Source: Bifidobacterium sp. ESL0732 (GTDB lineage Bacteria; Actinomycetota; Actinomycetes; Actinomycetales; Bifidobacteriaceae). From it: a stretch of 64,000 bases of DNA. Made by a program: the position numbers and the translations under genes. Location of the stretch: positions 1,426,001-1,490,000 of the forward strand of contig NZ_CP113920.1 of assembly GCF_029395535.1 (NCBI RefSeq), written 5' to 3'. Shown piece after piece: positions 28,150 through 37,703 of this stretch (position 1 is the first letter of the stretch; each line of letters begins with the position of its first letter). The notes beneath the pieces were generated by a model, which worked only from the letters and a program-made list of their open reading frames with translations, had not been told where the DNA came from and did not search any database.

Positions 28150-29487
28150 ATGGGTATGAAGATTTTGGTCATCGGATCGGGTGCGCGCGAGCATGCCATC
28201 GCCGCCACTCTGCTCAAGGGCGCGTGCGTCGACGAAGTCACCGTCGCACCCGGCAACCCTGGTATGGAGCTCGATGGCATCCGCACCACCCACATTGATC
28301 CGTCCAATCACGCGGCGCTGATCGAATTCATGCAATCAAGCAGCTATGACTGGGCGCTGGTCGGCCCCGAAGTGCCGCTGATGCATGGCATCGTCGATGA
28401 TTTCCGCGAGGTCGGGCTCAAGGCATTCGGGCCAACCCGTGCCGCTGCGCAGGTCGAAGGTTCCAAGGATTTCGCCAAGCAGCTTATGGCCCGTCATGCC
28501 ATCCCGACCGCCACCTACCGCACGTTCACCGACTATGAAGCGGCCGCAGCATATGTTGCCGAACACGGCGCGCCTATCGTTATCAAAGCCGACGGGTTGG
28601 CCGCCGGAAAAGGCGTGACTGTGGCACTCGATGAACAGACGGCACTTGGTGCCCTAGAAGACATCTTCATCGAACGTCGTTTCGGTAACGACGATCTCAA
28701 AGTCGTGGTCGAAGACTTCCTTGAAGGCCAGGAATTCTCGCTGATGAGCTTCGTCAACGGCACCGAATTCTGGCCAATGCCCATTTCGCAGGACCACAAA
28801 CGCGCCTATGACGACGACAAAGGCCCGAACACCGGCGGCATGGGAGCCTATAGCCCCGTCCCCCAAATCGGCGACGAAACCGTCAAAACCGCTATCGACA
28901 CCATCATTCGCCCCACAGTCCAGGCTTTGGCCGACGAGGGCACGCCGTTCACGGGTATCCTTTATGCCGGCCTTATCGCCACCGAGGAAGGCCCGAAGGT
29001 CATCGAATTCAACGCCCGTTTCGGCGACCCCGAAACAGAAGCTGTGCTGCCACTCTTGACCAGCGACCTCGGCGAAGGCATCAACGCGATCTTAAATGAC
29101 GAACAACCGACCTTCACTTGGCGTACGGATGCCACAGCCCTGGGCGTGGTGCTCGCTGCCGACGGCTACCCAGACAATCCGAAGAAGGGTACTCCAGTTC
29201 CGGCTATTCCCACCGACCCGGATTCACATATCTATTATGCCGGCGTGAAAACACCGAAGCCCTCCAAAAATCAGAAGCCTACCGACTCAGCTTCTACAAC
29301 CGGTTTGGTCTCCTCTTCCGGCCGTGTTTTGGTCTACGAAACGGTCGCTCCCACTCTTAAAGCCGCCCAGTCCAAGATTTACGACACTCTAGACGTCCTA
29401 AACACCACCGGCTTCTTCTACCGCCACGACATCGGTGCCAAAGCTTTGGAAGCCGTCGTTCCAGACAACACAAAGCACATTGAATAG
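28150..29487 (+). CDS. purD: Phosphoribosylamine-glycine ligase (PurD)
   Basis: Makes GAR from phosphoribosylamine, glycine and ATP, the second step of the pathway. The ATP-grasp enzyme of 445 residues shows ILVIGSGAREHAIA, GPEVPLMHGI, IVIKADGLAAGKGVT, EDFLEGQEFSLMSF, DHKRAYDDDKGPNTGGMGAY and EFNARFGDPETEAVL. A Lys/Ser/Thr-rich insert of about 15 residues near position 375 is not typical. AAAGGA precedes the ATG at 28150; ATG two codons later is an alternative. Probably the last gene of the purLFMD transcript; no clear terminator is seen. Confidence 0.96.
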   Translation: MGMKILVIGSGAREHAIAATLLKGACVDEVTVAPGNPGMELDGIRTTHIDPSNHAALIEFMQSSSYDWALVGPEVPLMHGIVDDFREVGLKAFGPTRAAAQVEGSKDFAKQLMARHAIPTATYRTFTDYEAAAAYVAEHGAPIVIKADGLAAGKGVTVALDEQTALGALEDIFIERRFGNDDLKVVVEDFLEGQEFSLMSFVNGTEFWPMPISQDHKRAYDDDKGPNTGGMGAYSPVPQIGDETVKTAIDTIIRPTVQALADEGTPFTGILYAGLIATEEGPKVIEFNARFGDPETEAVLPLLTSDLGEGINAILNDEQPTFTWRTDATALGVVLAADGYPDNPKKGTPVPAIPTDPDSHIYYAGVKTPKPSKNQKPTDSASTTGLVSSSGRVLVYETVAPTLKAAQSKIYDTLDVLNTTGFFYRHDIGAKALEAVVPDNTKHIE

Positions 29488-29824
29488 CAAATATCATTCG
29501 ATTTTGTTGAAAACAATTACTTGACAGACCAGTGCATCAAGGCAAAACATCGATATTCTTGCACTTACGCGGCGGATATAAGTCTGTTCATTTACATCTT
29601 GCCTCGCTGCCCAATTGAGCTATTAGTATGTTGTCTCTTCAACACTTTGCCAATTTCATTTATTTTGGCAACTTATATGCCCATGGGTTGTACCGACATC
29701 TTAGATGAGGCCATACTTCCCAAAACGAGTCATCCTTAGAGACGATTGCGAAATTGGTGGAATTCCTGTAGTTTATTGAAATACCGGATGTTTGCATCGG
29801 CAGTCGATGAAGATGGGCAGGACA
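29488..29824. other. Intergenic region after purD
   Basis: About 340 AT-rich bases without a supportable gene. There is a TTGACA at 29521 but no well-spaced -10 box. It probably carries the promoter of the following ABC operon. Confidence 0.4.
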
Positions 29825-30628
<804 letters not shown>

Positions 30629-30710
30629 CGCGGCGACAGGGAAACACAGCGAGGCAGACAGCAATTCACCACAGGATTCAGCGAGAACGCAACCAGACAA
30701 AGGAGTCATC

Positions 30711-32099
30711 ATGAACAAGCGCACCATCCCCTCTCCTCGACCAGCAACAGATATCCAAGGTGCGGCCGCCACCATCGCGGCGCATCAACCATCCCGCGGC
30801 AACCGAGGCAGCCAAGCCATCCTTTGTCCCCTATCGGCACGTTCCTTCCGTCGCCTCGCCTCCGTGCTGCTCGCCATCGTGACCACGATCTGCCTGATCT
30901 TTGGCTCGGTGCTGCTGGCGCCGCAACGCTACGCATATGCCGACGAGACGGAAGCGAGCACAGTCAAATCCGGCAGCGACAACAGCGGTGCCACTGTCAA
31001 TGAGCCGATGGCCGGGCCCGTGCCGAACATCATCATAACCAACTTCACCTACGGCGACGGCTCGATACCGGTCGGAGGTAATTTCAATCTCGGCTTTACC
31101 TTCCAGAACAAGGGCCAGGTGGCCGTGCAGAACATGGTCGTCACCGTCGACGGAGGCGACATGCTGACCATCGCGGGAGGCACCAACACCTTCTACGTCG
31201 ACTTCCTTGCGGCCGGCTATTCTCTGACCGAAACCGTGCCGATGCAGGCGCTGGCCGACGCCAAGACCGGCGCTCAGGGGATCTCGATCCACTTCACCTA
31301 TGAATATGTCGAGAACAACCAGCGTTCCTCGGCTTCCGCCGACATCAAGGTATCGGTGCCGCTCAGCCAGCCCGACCGCATGCAGTTGAACGCCCCGACC
31401 ATTCCCGAGACCACACACCGCGGCGAGGAGGCCACCATCACCTTGGCCTATGTCAACAAAGGCAAAGGCGACGTCTCGAACCTCGAAGCCACCTTGGAGG
31501 GCGAAGGGTTCAAGGCCGCCACGCCCACGCAGTACCTCGGCAACGTGGCTAGCGGAGCCAACGGCAGCATCGGCTACCTTTTCACCCCGGAGCGCACGGG
31601 CAAGCTCGACGCCAAGCTCAAGGTCTCCTACGAGGATTCCAACGGCAAACCGCAGAGCAAGGAGTTTCCGGTCAGTCTGCAGGTAGAGGCCCCAGCTCCG
31701 CCGCCAGAGGCCATGGCCTCCCAGGAGCAGCATGCACCCAACCCGCTGCCCTTCCTCATCATCGGCGTCGTCGTACTGGTGCTCGTCATCGCGCTGATCG
31801 TCATATTGGTGCACCGCCATCGCAAGAAAAAAGCCAGGCTCGCCGCCCTCGCCGATGACGATGATGACGACGACGATTGGGACGGTGAATCCGCCGATAC
31901 CACCTTCGCCGCTCTGCCACCGGCAAATACGCAAGGGACCAACGGCACACCAACACAGGTGATACAGCCTGTCGCCGGGAACGGTACGTCTCCGGCATCG
32001 TCCAACGCGGATAGCGTTATCTTAAAACCCGCGGATACGCAGGAGCCACAGACTTCAACATCCGCACAAAGCCTTTCAAGCCGCGATGAGGACCAATGA
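30711..32099 (+). CDS. Secreted, C-terminally membrane-anchored adaptor-like protein of the ABC operon
   Basis: A 462-residue surface protein. A long basic N-terminus leads to one hydrophobic span (about residues 48-66) ending near AYADE, so a signal peptide is likely. Residues 90-330 hold two beta-rich repeats of the CARDB/COG1361 kind (PNIIITNFTYGDGSIPVGGNFNLGFTFQNKG and EATITLAYVNKGKGDVSN). A second span at about 340-365 is followed by a basic stop-transfer, an acidic DDDDDDDDW run and a Thr/Asn/Ser-rich cytoplasmic tail. AAGGAG precedes the ATG. Its gene sits between the ATPase and permease, so it could play the part of a periplasmic adaptor in this single-membrane exporter; inference. 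Confidence 0.78.
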   Translation: MNKRTIPSPRPATDIQGAAATIAAHQPSRGNRGSQAILCPLSARSFRRLASVLLAIVTTICLIFGSVLLAPQRYAYADETEASTVKSGSDNSGATVNEPMAGPVPNIIITNFTYGDGSIPVGGNFNLGFTFQNKGQVAVQNMVVTVDGGDMLTIAGGTNTFYVDFLAAGYSLTETVPMQALADAKTGAQGISIHFTYEYVENNQRSSASADIKVSVPLSQPDRMQLNAPTIPETTHRGEEATITLAYVNKGKGDVSNLEATLEGEGFKAATPTQYLGNVASGANGSIGYLFTPERTGKLDAKLKVSYEDSNGKPQSKEFPVSLQVEAPAPPPEAMASQEQHAPNPLPFLIIGVVVLVLVIALIVILVHRHRKKKARLAALADDDDDDDDWDGESADTTFAALPPANTQGTNGTPTQVIQPVAGNGTSPASSNADSVILKPADTQEPQTSTSAQSLSSRDEDQ

Positions 32100-33568
32100 T
32101 GAAAGCCAGCGATATCGTACGACTCGCGGGCCAGAATCTCAAACGCCGCAAATCACGAACCGTACTCACCGTGCTCGGTGTGATCGTAGGGTCATGCTCC
32201 ATTCTCATCATGATCTCACTGGGGCAAGGTATGAGCGTCCAAAGTGAGCAGATGCTCAAAGCCATGGGCGACATGACCCTCATCTCGGTATCGAGCGGCT
32301 CACAGGACCACCCGGACTCTTATCCAGAGTCTTCATCATCTTCCAACGCCTCCGGCAGCGCGCCGAAAATCACCAAAAGCACCGTCCGTAATTTCCGTGA
32401 TATCGACCATGTCGTGGCGGCGACCCAACAGGTGCAGTTGGAGCCAGTCGTCAACGTCAGCACAGGCTCGGGCCGCTACACCACCGATGAATACAGCAAC
32501 GTCGTCTTCGAGGGCATCGACATGGCGCAGCTCAAGGCCATGGGCTTTCAACTGACCGCGGGGCGAGAACCATTGAGAAGCGGCGAGGTGCTGGCGGGCA
32601 AGTACACGGCGTATGCGTTCAAAGACAAGTTCCGTGGGGCGGGCGAGGAAAGGCGCATGTCACCGGAAATGGGCTGCGAATACAACGAGGCCACCGGCAA
32701 ATGCGAGCCTTCCAACGACGAGCCGTTCTTCGATCCGCTGAAAATGAGCTATGAGGCGTCAAAATCATCCAGCGGGGACTCCGGCGCAAACACAAAACCA
32801 ACCGGCATAGATTCCGCCCCGGCATCGAGCTCCAACGCCGGCGCACCGACAAGCCGAATCTACAAATTCAACGCGGTAGGCTCTTTGAAACGCAACGTCG
32901 CCGCCGGAAATTCCACCGACATTGGCTTCCTGATGGATCTGCAGGACCTGGAGAAACTTCGCAAGACACTTGACTCAACTGGCGGCGAAGCCATACCCGC
33001 CTCTTCGAGCGCGTTGGTCAAGGTCGACAGCATCGAAAACGTCAAACAAGTGCAGTATGCGCTCAACGCCGAGGGATTCAGCACCAACTCCAGCGAAGAC
33101 TCACGCAAGGCGGCGCAAAAGGAATCGAATCTGATGCAATTGGCACTGGGCAGCATCGGCGCGGTAGCGTTCCTCGTGGCGGCTATCGGCATCGCCAACA
33201 CCATGATCATGTCGGTGACCGAACGCACGAAAGAAATCGGCATCATGAAGGCGCTGGGCTGCTCCGTGCGCGACATACGCCTGATGTTCCTTGCAGAGGC
33301 GGCGTCGCTGGGCATACTCGGCGGGTTGATTGGCTGCGTGCTCAGCGGTCTGGCTTCACTGGGTATCAATGTCATCGCCAAAAACGCTGCCGGTCCAATG
33401 ATGATCGGCGACGGACAGGAAGCGTCCACGAACCTTTCCATCATCCCCTGGTGGCTTTACGTGGCGGCCGTCGTCTTCTGCGCCGTCATCGGCCTGATTT
33501 TCGGTTTCGGCCCGGCGAACAAGGCCGTGCGCATCCCCGCCCTCGACGCTATCAAGAACCAGGAATGA
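32099..33568 (+). CDS. ABC transporter permease (MacB/FtsX type)
   Basis: The 489-residue membrane subunit. The N-terminal SKTVLTVLGVIVG-like segment (RKSRTVLTVLGVIVGSCSI) gives span 1, then a roughly 270-residue MacB-type extracellular domain rich in Ser, Asn and Pro, and three C-terminal spans with the FtsX pattern (LGSIGAVAFLVAAIGIANTM, VTERTKEIGIMKALGCSVRDI). The start overlaps the preceding stop: ATG at 32099 shares a base with TGA, with GAGGA upstream; ATG at 32096 is the alternative. It pairs with the ATPase at 29825-30628. The substrate is unknown; lipoproteins or peptides are usual for the family. Confidence 0.9.
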   Translation: MKASDIVRLAGQNLKRRKSRTVLTVLGVIVGSCSILIMISLGQGMSVQSEQMLKAMGDMTLISVSSGSQDHPDSYPESSSSSNASGSAPKITKSTVRNFRDIDHVVAATQQVQLEPVVNVSTGSGRYTTDEYSNVVFEGIDMAQLKAMGFQLTAGREPLRSGEVLAGKYTAYAFKDKFRGAGEERRMSPEMGCEYNEATGKCEPSNDEPFFDPLKMSYEASKSSSGDSGANTKPTGIDSAPASSSNAGAPTSRIYKFNAVGSLKRNVAAGNSTDIGFLMDLQDLEKLRKTLDSTGGEAIPASSSALVKVDSIENVKQVQYALNAEGFSTNSSEDSRKAAQKESNLMQLALGSIGAVAFLVAAIGIANTMIMSVTERTKEIGIMKALGCSVRDIRLMFLAEAASLGILGGLIGCVLSGLASLGINVIAKNAAGPMMIGDGQEASTNLSIIPWWLYVAAVVFCAVIGLIFGFGPANKAVRIPALDAIKNQE

Positions 33569-33702
33569 TCGACTTAAAGTTGATTGATGGCATATTTTGA
33601 CGTTCGAGAATTGGAGGTTGGGATAAATATTCTCAGCGGTAGACTTGAACGAACAAAATCAAAGATTTCGCCTTCGCACGATATTCCGCGCTCACTTCGC
33701 CT

Positions 33703-33727
33703 ACGGATAGTCGACTGGACTATCCGT
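33703..33727. terminator. Hairpin between convergent permease and LtaS-like genes
   Basis: A perfect ten-base stem ACGGATAGTC with its complement around loop GACTG. It lies in the gap between two convergent genes, so it probably stops both, though the T-run is short. Confidence 0.5.
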
Positions 33728-33735
33728 TTAACGGC

Positions 33736-35967
33736 TCAGCCCATGAAGCCGGCGTCTTTGAGATAGCCTTTGCCGGCGGTGACATCATATTGGATGAGCT
33801 TGTAATCGTGCATGAGTTGCTTGGTCTCCTTGTCGAAATCGCTGGCAACCATCGGATGGCCGTTGGGGTCGAGGTAGATCGGCTGGCCTTCGGGAATGCG
33901 CGACCAACCCTGAATCTGGTTGACCACAGGCGGTTCCATCGCGGAGACCTTGCCATGCAGACGGGTGAGGAAGGCGAGGAACGGTGTGACCTTGGCATTG
34001 TTCTGTTCGGCAGCTTGTGCGATGAAGAAGTTAGGTGAGGAATAGGTTCCGTCCGGGCTCTTGTAACCCTGCCGGCCAGTGGCCTTGTTCGACCAGATGA
34101 AGTAGTCGGTGGTATGCAGCGCCAGCGAGTTCTTCTGGTCGGCCGAAGCAGTCTTGTAGATACCAGGCAGATGGTCACCGTAGAAGACGACGGTGACTGG
34201 CTTGTTGAGCGAATCCATCTGCTCCAGGAACTTGGCGGTGGCCTTGTCGGTGATGTTTGCACCCTTGGCATAGGTGTTAATCGACTCGTTCTCGTCGGCG
34301 CCGAGTGGCTGCGACGAATCGGTGGATTCGGCCTTGAAATCGTTGCCCTTGTACCAATTGTGATATGGCATGTGGTTCTGCATCGTGGCCAGCTGGACGA
34401 ATTCATTCGAAGAGTTCTTTTTCATCGCTTCGTAGACGCTCTGGTAAGCCGAAGCGTCGGAAACATAAGGCGAGGAATCGATCTTCTGGCGATGAGCGAT
34501 GACCTCGGGCGGTTCCAGCGAATAAAAGTGCGAGAAACCGAACTTCTTATAGTTGTTGGCTCGCAGGTACATCGAAGGCTCGTAGGGGTGGAATGCGACG
34601 GAATGCTCCTTGCTCCCCCACAGCTGGTTGACGGTCGGCGTCCACTTTTCTCCGGGAATAAGCTGCTGATACGGGCTGGTGAGCGACGGGTCGAAATTAG
34701 TCATCGACATCCCGGTGAGGCTCATGTATTCGAGGTTCGCGGTGCCGCCGCCGTAGCCGGAGGAAAGCATGTAGCCGCCGGTCGTGTGCTCCTTGATTTC
34801 GCGGGTATTGGGAATAGCATCATGGTTGAGTTTGAGCCCCGGTACACGCGAAGGATCCGAATACGATTCGGAAAGAATGAAAACCACGCTGCTATCATTC
34901 ATCTTAGTGGTGCGTGTCTTGTTGATTTTGGTGGCTTCAGCCGAGTAGCGCTTCGCGACCTGTTTCATCGTGGCTTCGCTGTAGTCGCTGGGCTGGTCCA
35001 TGACTTTCGGATGAGCCTGACCTAGGAACGAAACCAGCGGACCGTTGCGCTGCGCGTCGTAGACGGAATCCCACATCGAAGGAATATAGCCCATCGTTTT
35101 CGCAAAGGAATTGGTGAAAGTATTGATCTGCCCGACCTGATAGCTGAACCCAGTCACCAAAAGCAACGGAATGGCAATCAGAAGGATGCGTAGGGCGGCA
35201 CCAAGACTTTTGCTTTTTACTCTGCTGGCACGTTCCCTATTATCAGCATTATTCTCGTTGACACCGCTTTTATCTGTGTCTTCATGGTTTCCGGTATGAT
35301 TACTGACATCGTTGGCTGCTTTATGGTTTTCGAAACCGAACACTTTCCCATGCCGCACATCGAGATGATTAAGTATTACAAATAAAGCAACGACCAATAC
35401 CATCGCAATGACAACGCCGGTAATGAGCCCACCGGAACCAGACGGAATGAAACTCATGATCGACCCGGCATCCCCATTGGAAACAAAGCTCAGGTCGGAA
35501 GGCAGAATCGTCTCATAGCGAACGCTCACTTTGAAATGCTCGATGATCGAAATGAGCATAATCAAAACGAACATGACCGGTGTCGCAATCCAGAAGCGAT
35601 TGAACAACATGATTACAGCGAGATAGATGAATCCCAGCAGAAGCAGGTTCAGGACAAGGACGAAATTGCCTTTCTCCCACATCTTGGAAATCATGCCCCA
35701 CACGCCGGTAAGCGGACTGGCGAGCTTTACACGGGTGTCGTTTTGGGAGACGCCCTGCTGCAGGATGAGGGTCATGATGATGTCAAACACCACAAACAAG
35801 AGCACATAGACCCAGCCTGGAATATGCAGCCCTCCGGATTTTGTCTTCACCTTGCTTTGGTGACCGTCGTTCCTGTTTTCGGAAACTTCCTGCTCGGGCG
35901 ATAACCCATCGTGCATATCACGTGAATTTTTTTTCTCAGCGAATTTCGTTTTTTCAGACTCGTCCAT
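33736..35967 (-). CDS. LtaS-family phosphoglycerol transferase (sulfatase fold)
   Basis: A 743-residue membrane enzyme of the lipoteichoic-acid-synthase family, which moves glycerol phosphate from phosphatidylglycerol onto a growing polymer outside the cell. Five hydrophobic spans lie in the first 300 residues, with a charged Asn/Asp-rich loop near 230-260. The extracellular sulfatase domain shows the metal-ligand Glu in VVFILSESYSDPSRVPG, the candidate nucleophilic Thr in GGGTANLEYMSLTG, and Asp-His in VVFYGDHLPG. AGGA precedes the ATG. Bifidobacterial lipoteichoic-type polymers carry glycerol phosphate, which fits. It is divergent from the hydrolase/MprF pair. Confidence 0.9.
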   Translation of the reverse strand: MDESEKTKFAEKKNSRDMHDGLSPEQEVSENRNDGHQSKVKTKSGGLHIPGWVYVLLFVVFDIIMTLILQQGVSQNDTRVKLASPLTGVWGMISKMWEKGNFVLVLNLLLLGFIYLAVIMLFNRFWIATPVMFVLIMLISIIEHFKVSVRYETILPSDLSFVSNGDAGSIMSFIPSGSGGLITGVVIAMVLVVALFVILNHLDVRHGKVFGFENHKAANDVSNHTGNHEDTDKSGVNENNADNRERASRVKSKSLGAALRILLIAIPLLLVTGFSYQVGQINTFTNSFAKTMGYIPSMWDSVYDAQRNGPLVSFLGQAHPKVMDQPSDYSEATMKQVAKRYSAEATKINKTRTTKMNDSSVVFILSESYSDPSRVPGLKLNHDAIPNTREIKEHTTGGYMLSSGYGGGTANLEYMSLTGMSMTNFDPSLTSPYQQLIPGEKWTPTVNQLWGSKEHSVAFHPYEPSMYLRANNYKKFGFSHFYSLEPPEVIAHRQKIDSSPYVSDASAYQSVYEAMKKNSSNEFVQLATMQNHMPYHNWYKGNDFKAESTDSSQPLGADENESINTYAKGANITDKATAKFLEQMDSLNKPVTVVFYGDHLPGIYKTASADQKNSLALHTTDYFIWSNKATGRQGYKSPDGTYSSPNFFIAQAAEQNNAKVTPFLAFLTRLHGKVSAMEPPVVNQIQGWSRIPEGQPIYLDPNGHPMVASDFDKETKQLMHDYKLIQYDVTAGKGYLKDAGFMG

Positions 35968-36267
35968 CTGCTGTTCCTTTAATCAATCACATTCCCTTGC
36001 GGTATTCGTCTCCCGCATGCTTGGCCAATCTCGACTGCAACAGGCGGAGAATGGCCGTAAAACCTCATATTCCGGCTTTCACAAGGAAAACCCGCAGAAA
36101 AAATCCATATCATTTCTTGCAACGTTTTCAATAATCATAACGACACGATACTATATCTTTCTTGGGAAAGTCCGAACGAATCTGGAATCATTCCTGCGAC
36201 TGATTGTTACTGGCGTTGCCATGAGTCTAGAATCATGACGGAAGATTTTTACGCGACAGAGGAAACG

Positions 36268-37656
36268 ATGGACTGGTTTTTCAATATTCAATTGCTCAAG
36301 GGCTGGTTACCCATTTCCCTGCTCGTGGCAACCATTATCGGTCTGGTCATCGTCGCTGCCTTGAAATCCAAGGATGGCTGGCTTGACCCTCTTTTAAGGC
36401 AGCTAGGGTGGGGTGTTGTCGGAGGTTTGGTCGGCTATTTCGTAGTTTGGCTTCTTTCCGATGTCTTTATGGTTTTCGGCGTAAGCCTGGGAAGCATAGT
36501 GGAGACGAGCATAACCTACGGGCTTGCGGTAATCTCAGCGCTCGTCGCAGCATGTATCGATTCGGGAAAAATCCGTCGTGTCATTGCCATCATCACCATT
36601 GTTCTTACGGTGATTACCTGCGCGCTAAAGGTTGATGGCACCTACGGCGAATACACCACCTTGGGATCGTTGTTCGGCCATAACCAATTCTCCAAACTGG
36701 ACCCCAGCATTGTCGGCAAGGCAACCGACAAATCCACCGACACCGTCGGAAAATGGGAAAAGCTGGGCAAGGACGGCAAGCTGCCGACGATGCCCAAACA
36801 AGGGCAAGTCCATTCGATCGATATTCCCGCCACGAAGTCTCATTTCAAGGCCCGCACAGCCAACGTCTATCTTCCACCGGCAGCCCTGACAAAGAACCCG
36901 CCCAAATTACCGGTCATGATCGTCATGGCAGGGCAGCCCGGCACCCCGGACCGCTTCTTCATGGCTGGGGGGCTTGGCCAAAAACTCGATGCCTACGCCG
37001 CCAAACACTATGGAATGGCACCGATTGCGGTTTCCCCGGACCAGAACGGTTCATTGACACACAATTCCCTGTGCGCCGATACGTCTGAAGGCAACGCGGA
37101 AACCTACCTGACCCGCGACGTGACCAACTGGATCAAGTCCAATCTTCCCGTCGAGAAGTCGCCTGACAAATGGCTGATTGGTGGATTCTCGCAGGGTGGT
37201 ACATGCGCCACGCAACTGGGGCCGGCGCATCCTGATCTTTACGGTCATATTTACTCCGCGGGTGGCGAGATTGAACCGACCACCGGATCTCACGAGAGCA
37301 CGGTGAAGAAATATTTCGGCGGTGATGAAAAAGCCTTCGACAAGCACATCCCGATCAAGATCATCGAACGCAACTCACCTTCAAAGCAGACATGGTTCTC
37401 TGCCGCGGGCCAAGTCGATTCGAAATCACAAAAGAACCAGAAAGCCATCTCCAAGGCGGCCATGAAAGCGGGAATGTCGGTCACCACCGTAATCGTCAAA
37501 GGCACCGGACACGACTGGCACACCGTCAACGCAGGAATGACCGCACAAATAGACCTCTTCGGCACCGAAACCGGGCTGGGAGCCACGGGCAAAGGAATCG
37601 ATACCTATCCGCTGCTGGAAGTGGTGACAGGCAATACCAACCAATTCGAAGATTAA
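36268..37656 (+). CDS. Membrane-anchored serine esterase, candidate aminoacyl-lipid hydrolase
   Basis: About 462 residues. The first 130 form four hydrophobic spans, and the rest is an alpha/beta-hydrolase of the esterase D/mycolyltransferase type: LPVMIVMAGQPGTPDRFF, the nucleophile Ser in LIGGFSQGGTCATQL, and a late His in GTGHDWHTVNAG. I chose ATG at 36268 because GAGG lies six bases upstream; ATG at 36235 has no SD. An MprF-like aminoacyl-lipid synthase gene follows 47 bases later. Hydrolases that remove the amino acid from aminoacyl-phosphatidylglycerol are encoded next to the synthase in Pseudomonas and Enterococcus, so that role is plausible here but unproven. Confidence 0.82.
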   Translation: MDWFFNIQLLKGWLPISLLVATIIGLVIVAALKSKDGWLDPLLRQLGWGVVGGLVGYFVVWLLSDVFMVFGVSLGSIVETSITYGLAVISALVAACIDSGKIRRVIAIITIVLTVITCALKVDGTYGEYTTLGSLFGHNQFSKLDPSIVGKATDKSTDTVGKWEKLGKDGKLPTMPKQGQVHSIDIPATKSHFKARTANVYLPPAALTKNPPKLPVMIVMAGQPGTPDRFFMAGGLGQKLDAYAAKHYGMAPIAVSPDQNGSLTHNSLCADTSEGNAETYLTRDVTNWIKSNLPVEKSPDKWLIGGFSQGGTCATQLGPAHPDLYGHIYSAGGEIEPTTGSHESTVKKYFGGDEKAFDKHIPIKIIERNSPSKQTWFSAAGQVDSKSQKNQKAISKAAMKAGMSVTTVIVKGTGHDWHTVNAGMTAQIDLFGTETGLGATGKGIDTYPLLEVVTGNTNQFED

Positions 37657-37703
37657 ACGTTATTTAAAAAGAAAATCCATCACGGTTTGTTATCAAATCA
37701 TAT

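Noticed and set aside
30831..31934. Minus-strand open frame opposite the CARDB-like gene
   Set aside because: No SD or family pattern; the plus strand has signal peptide, spans and operon context.
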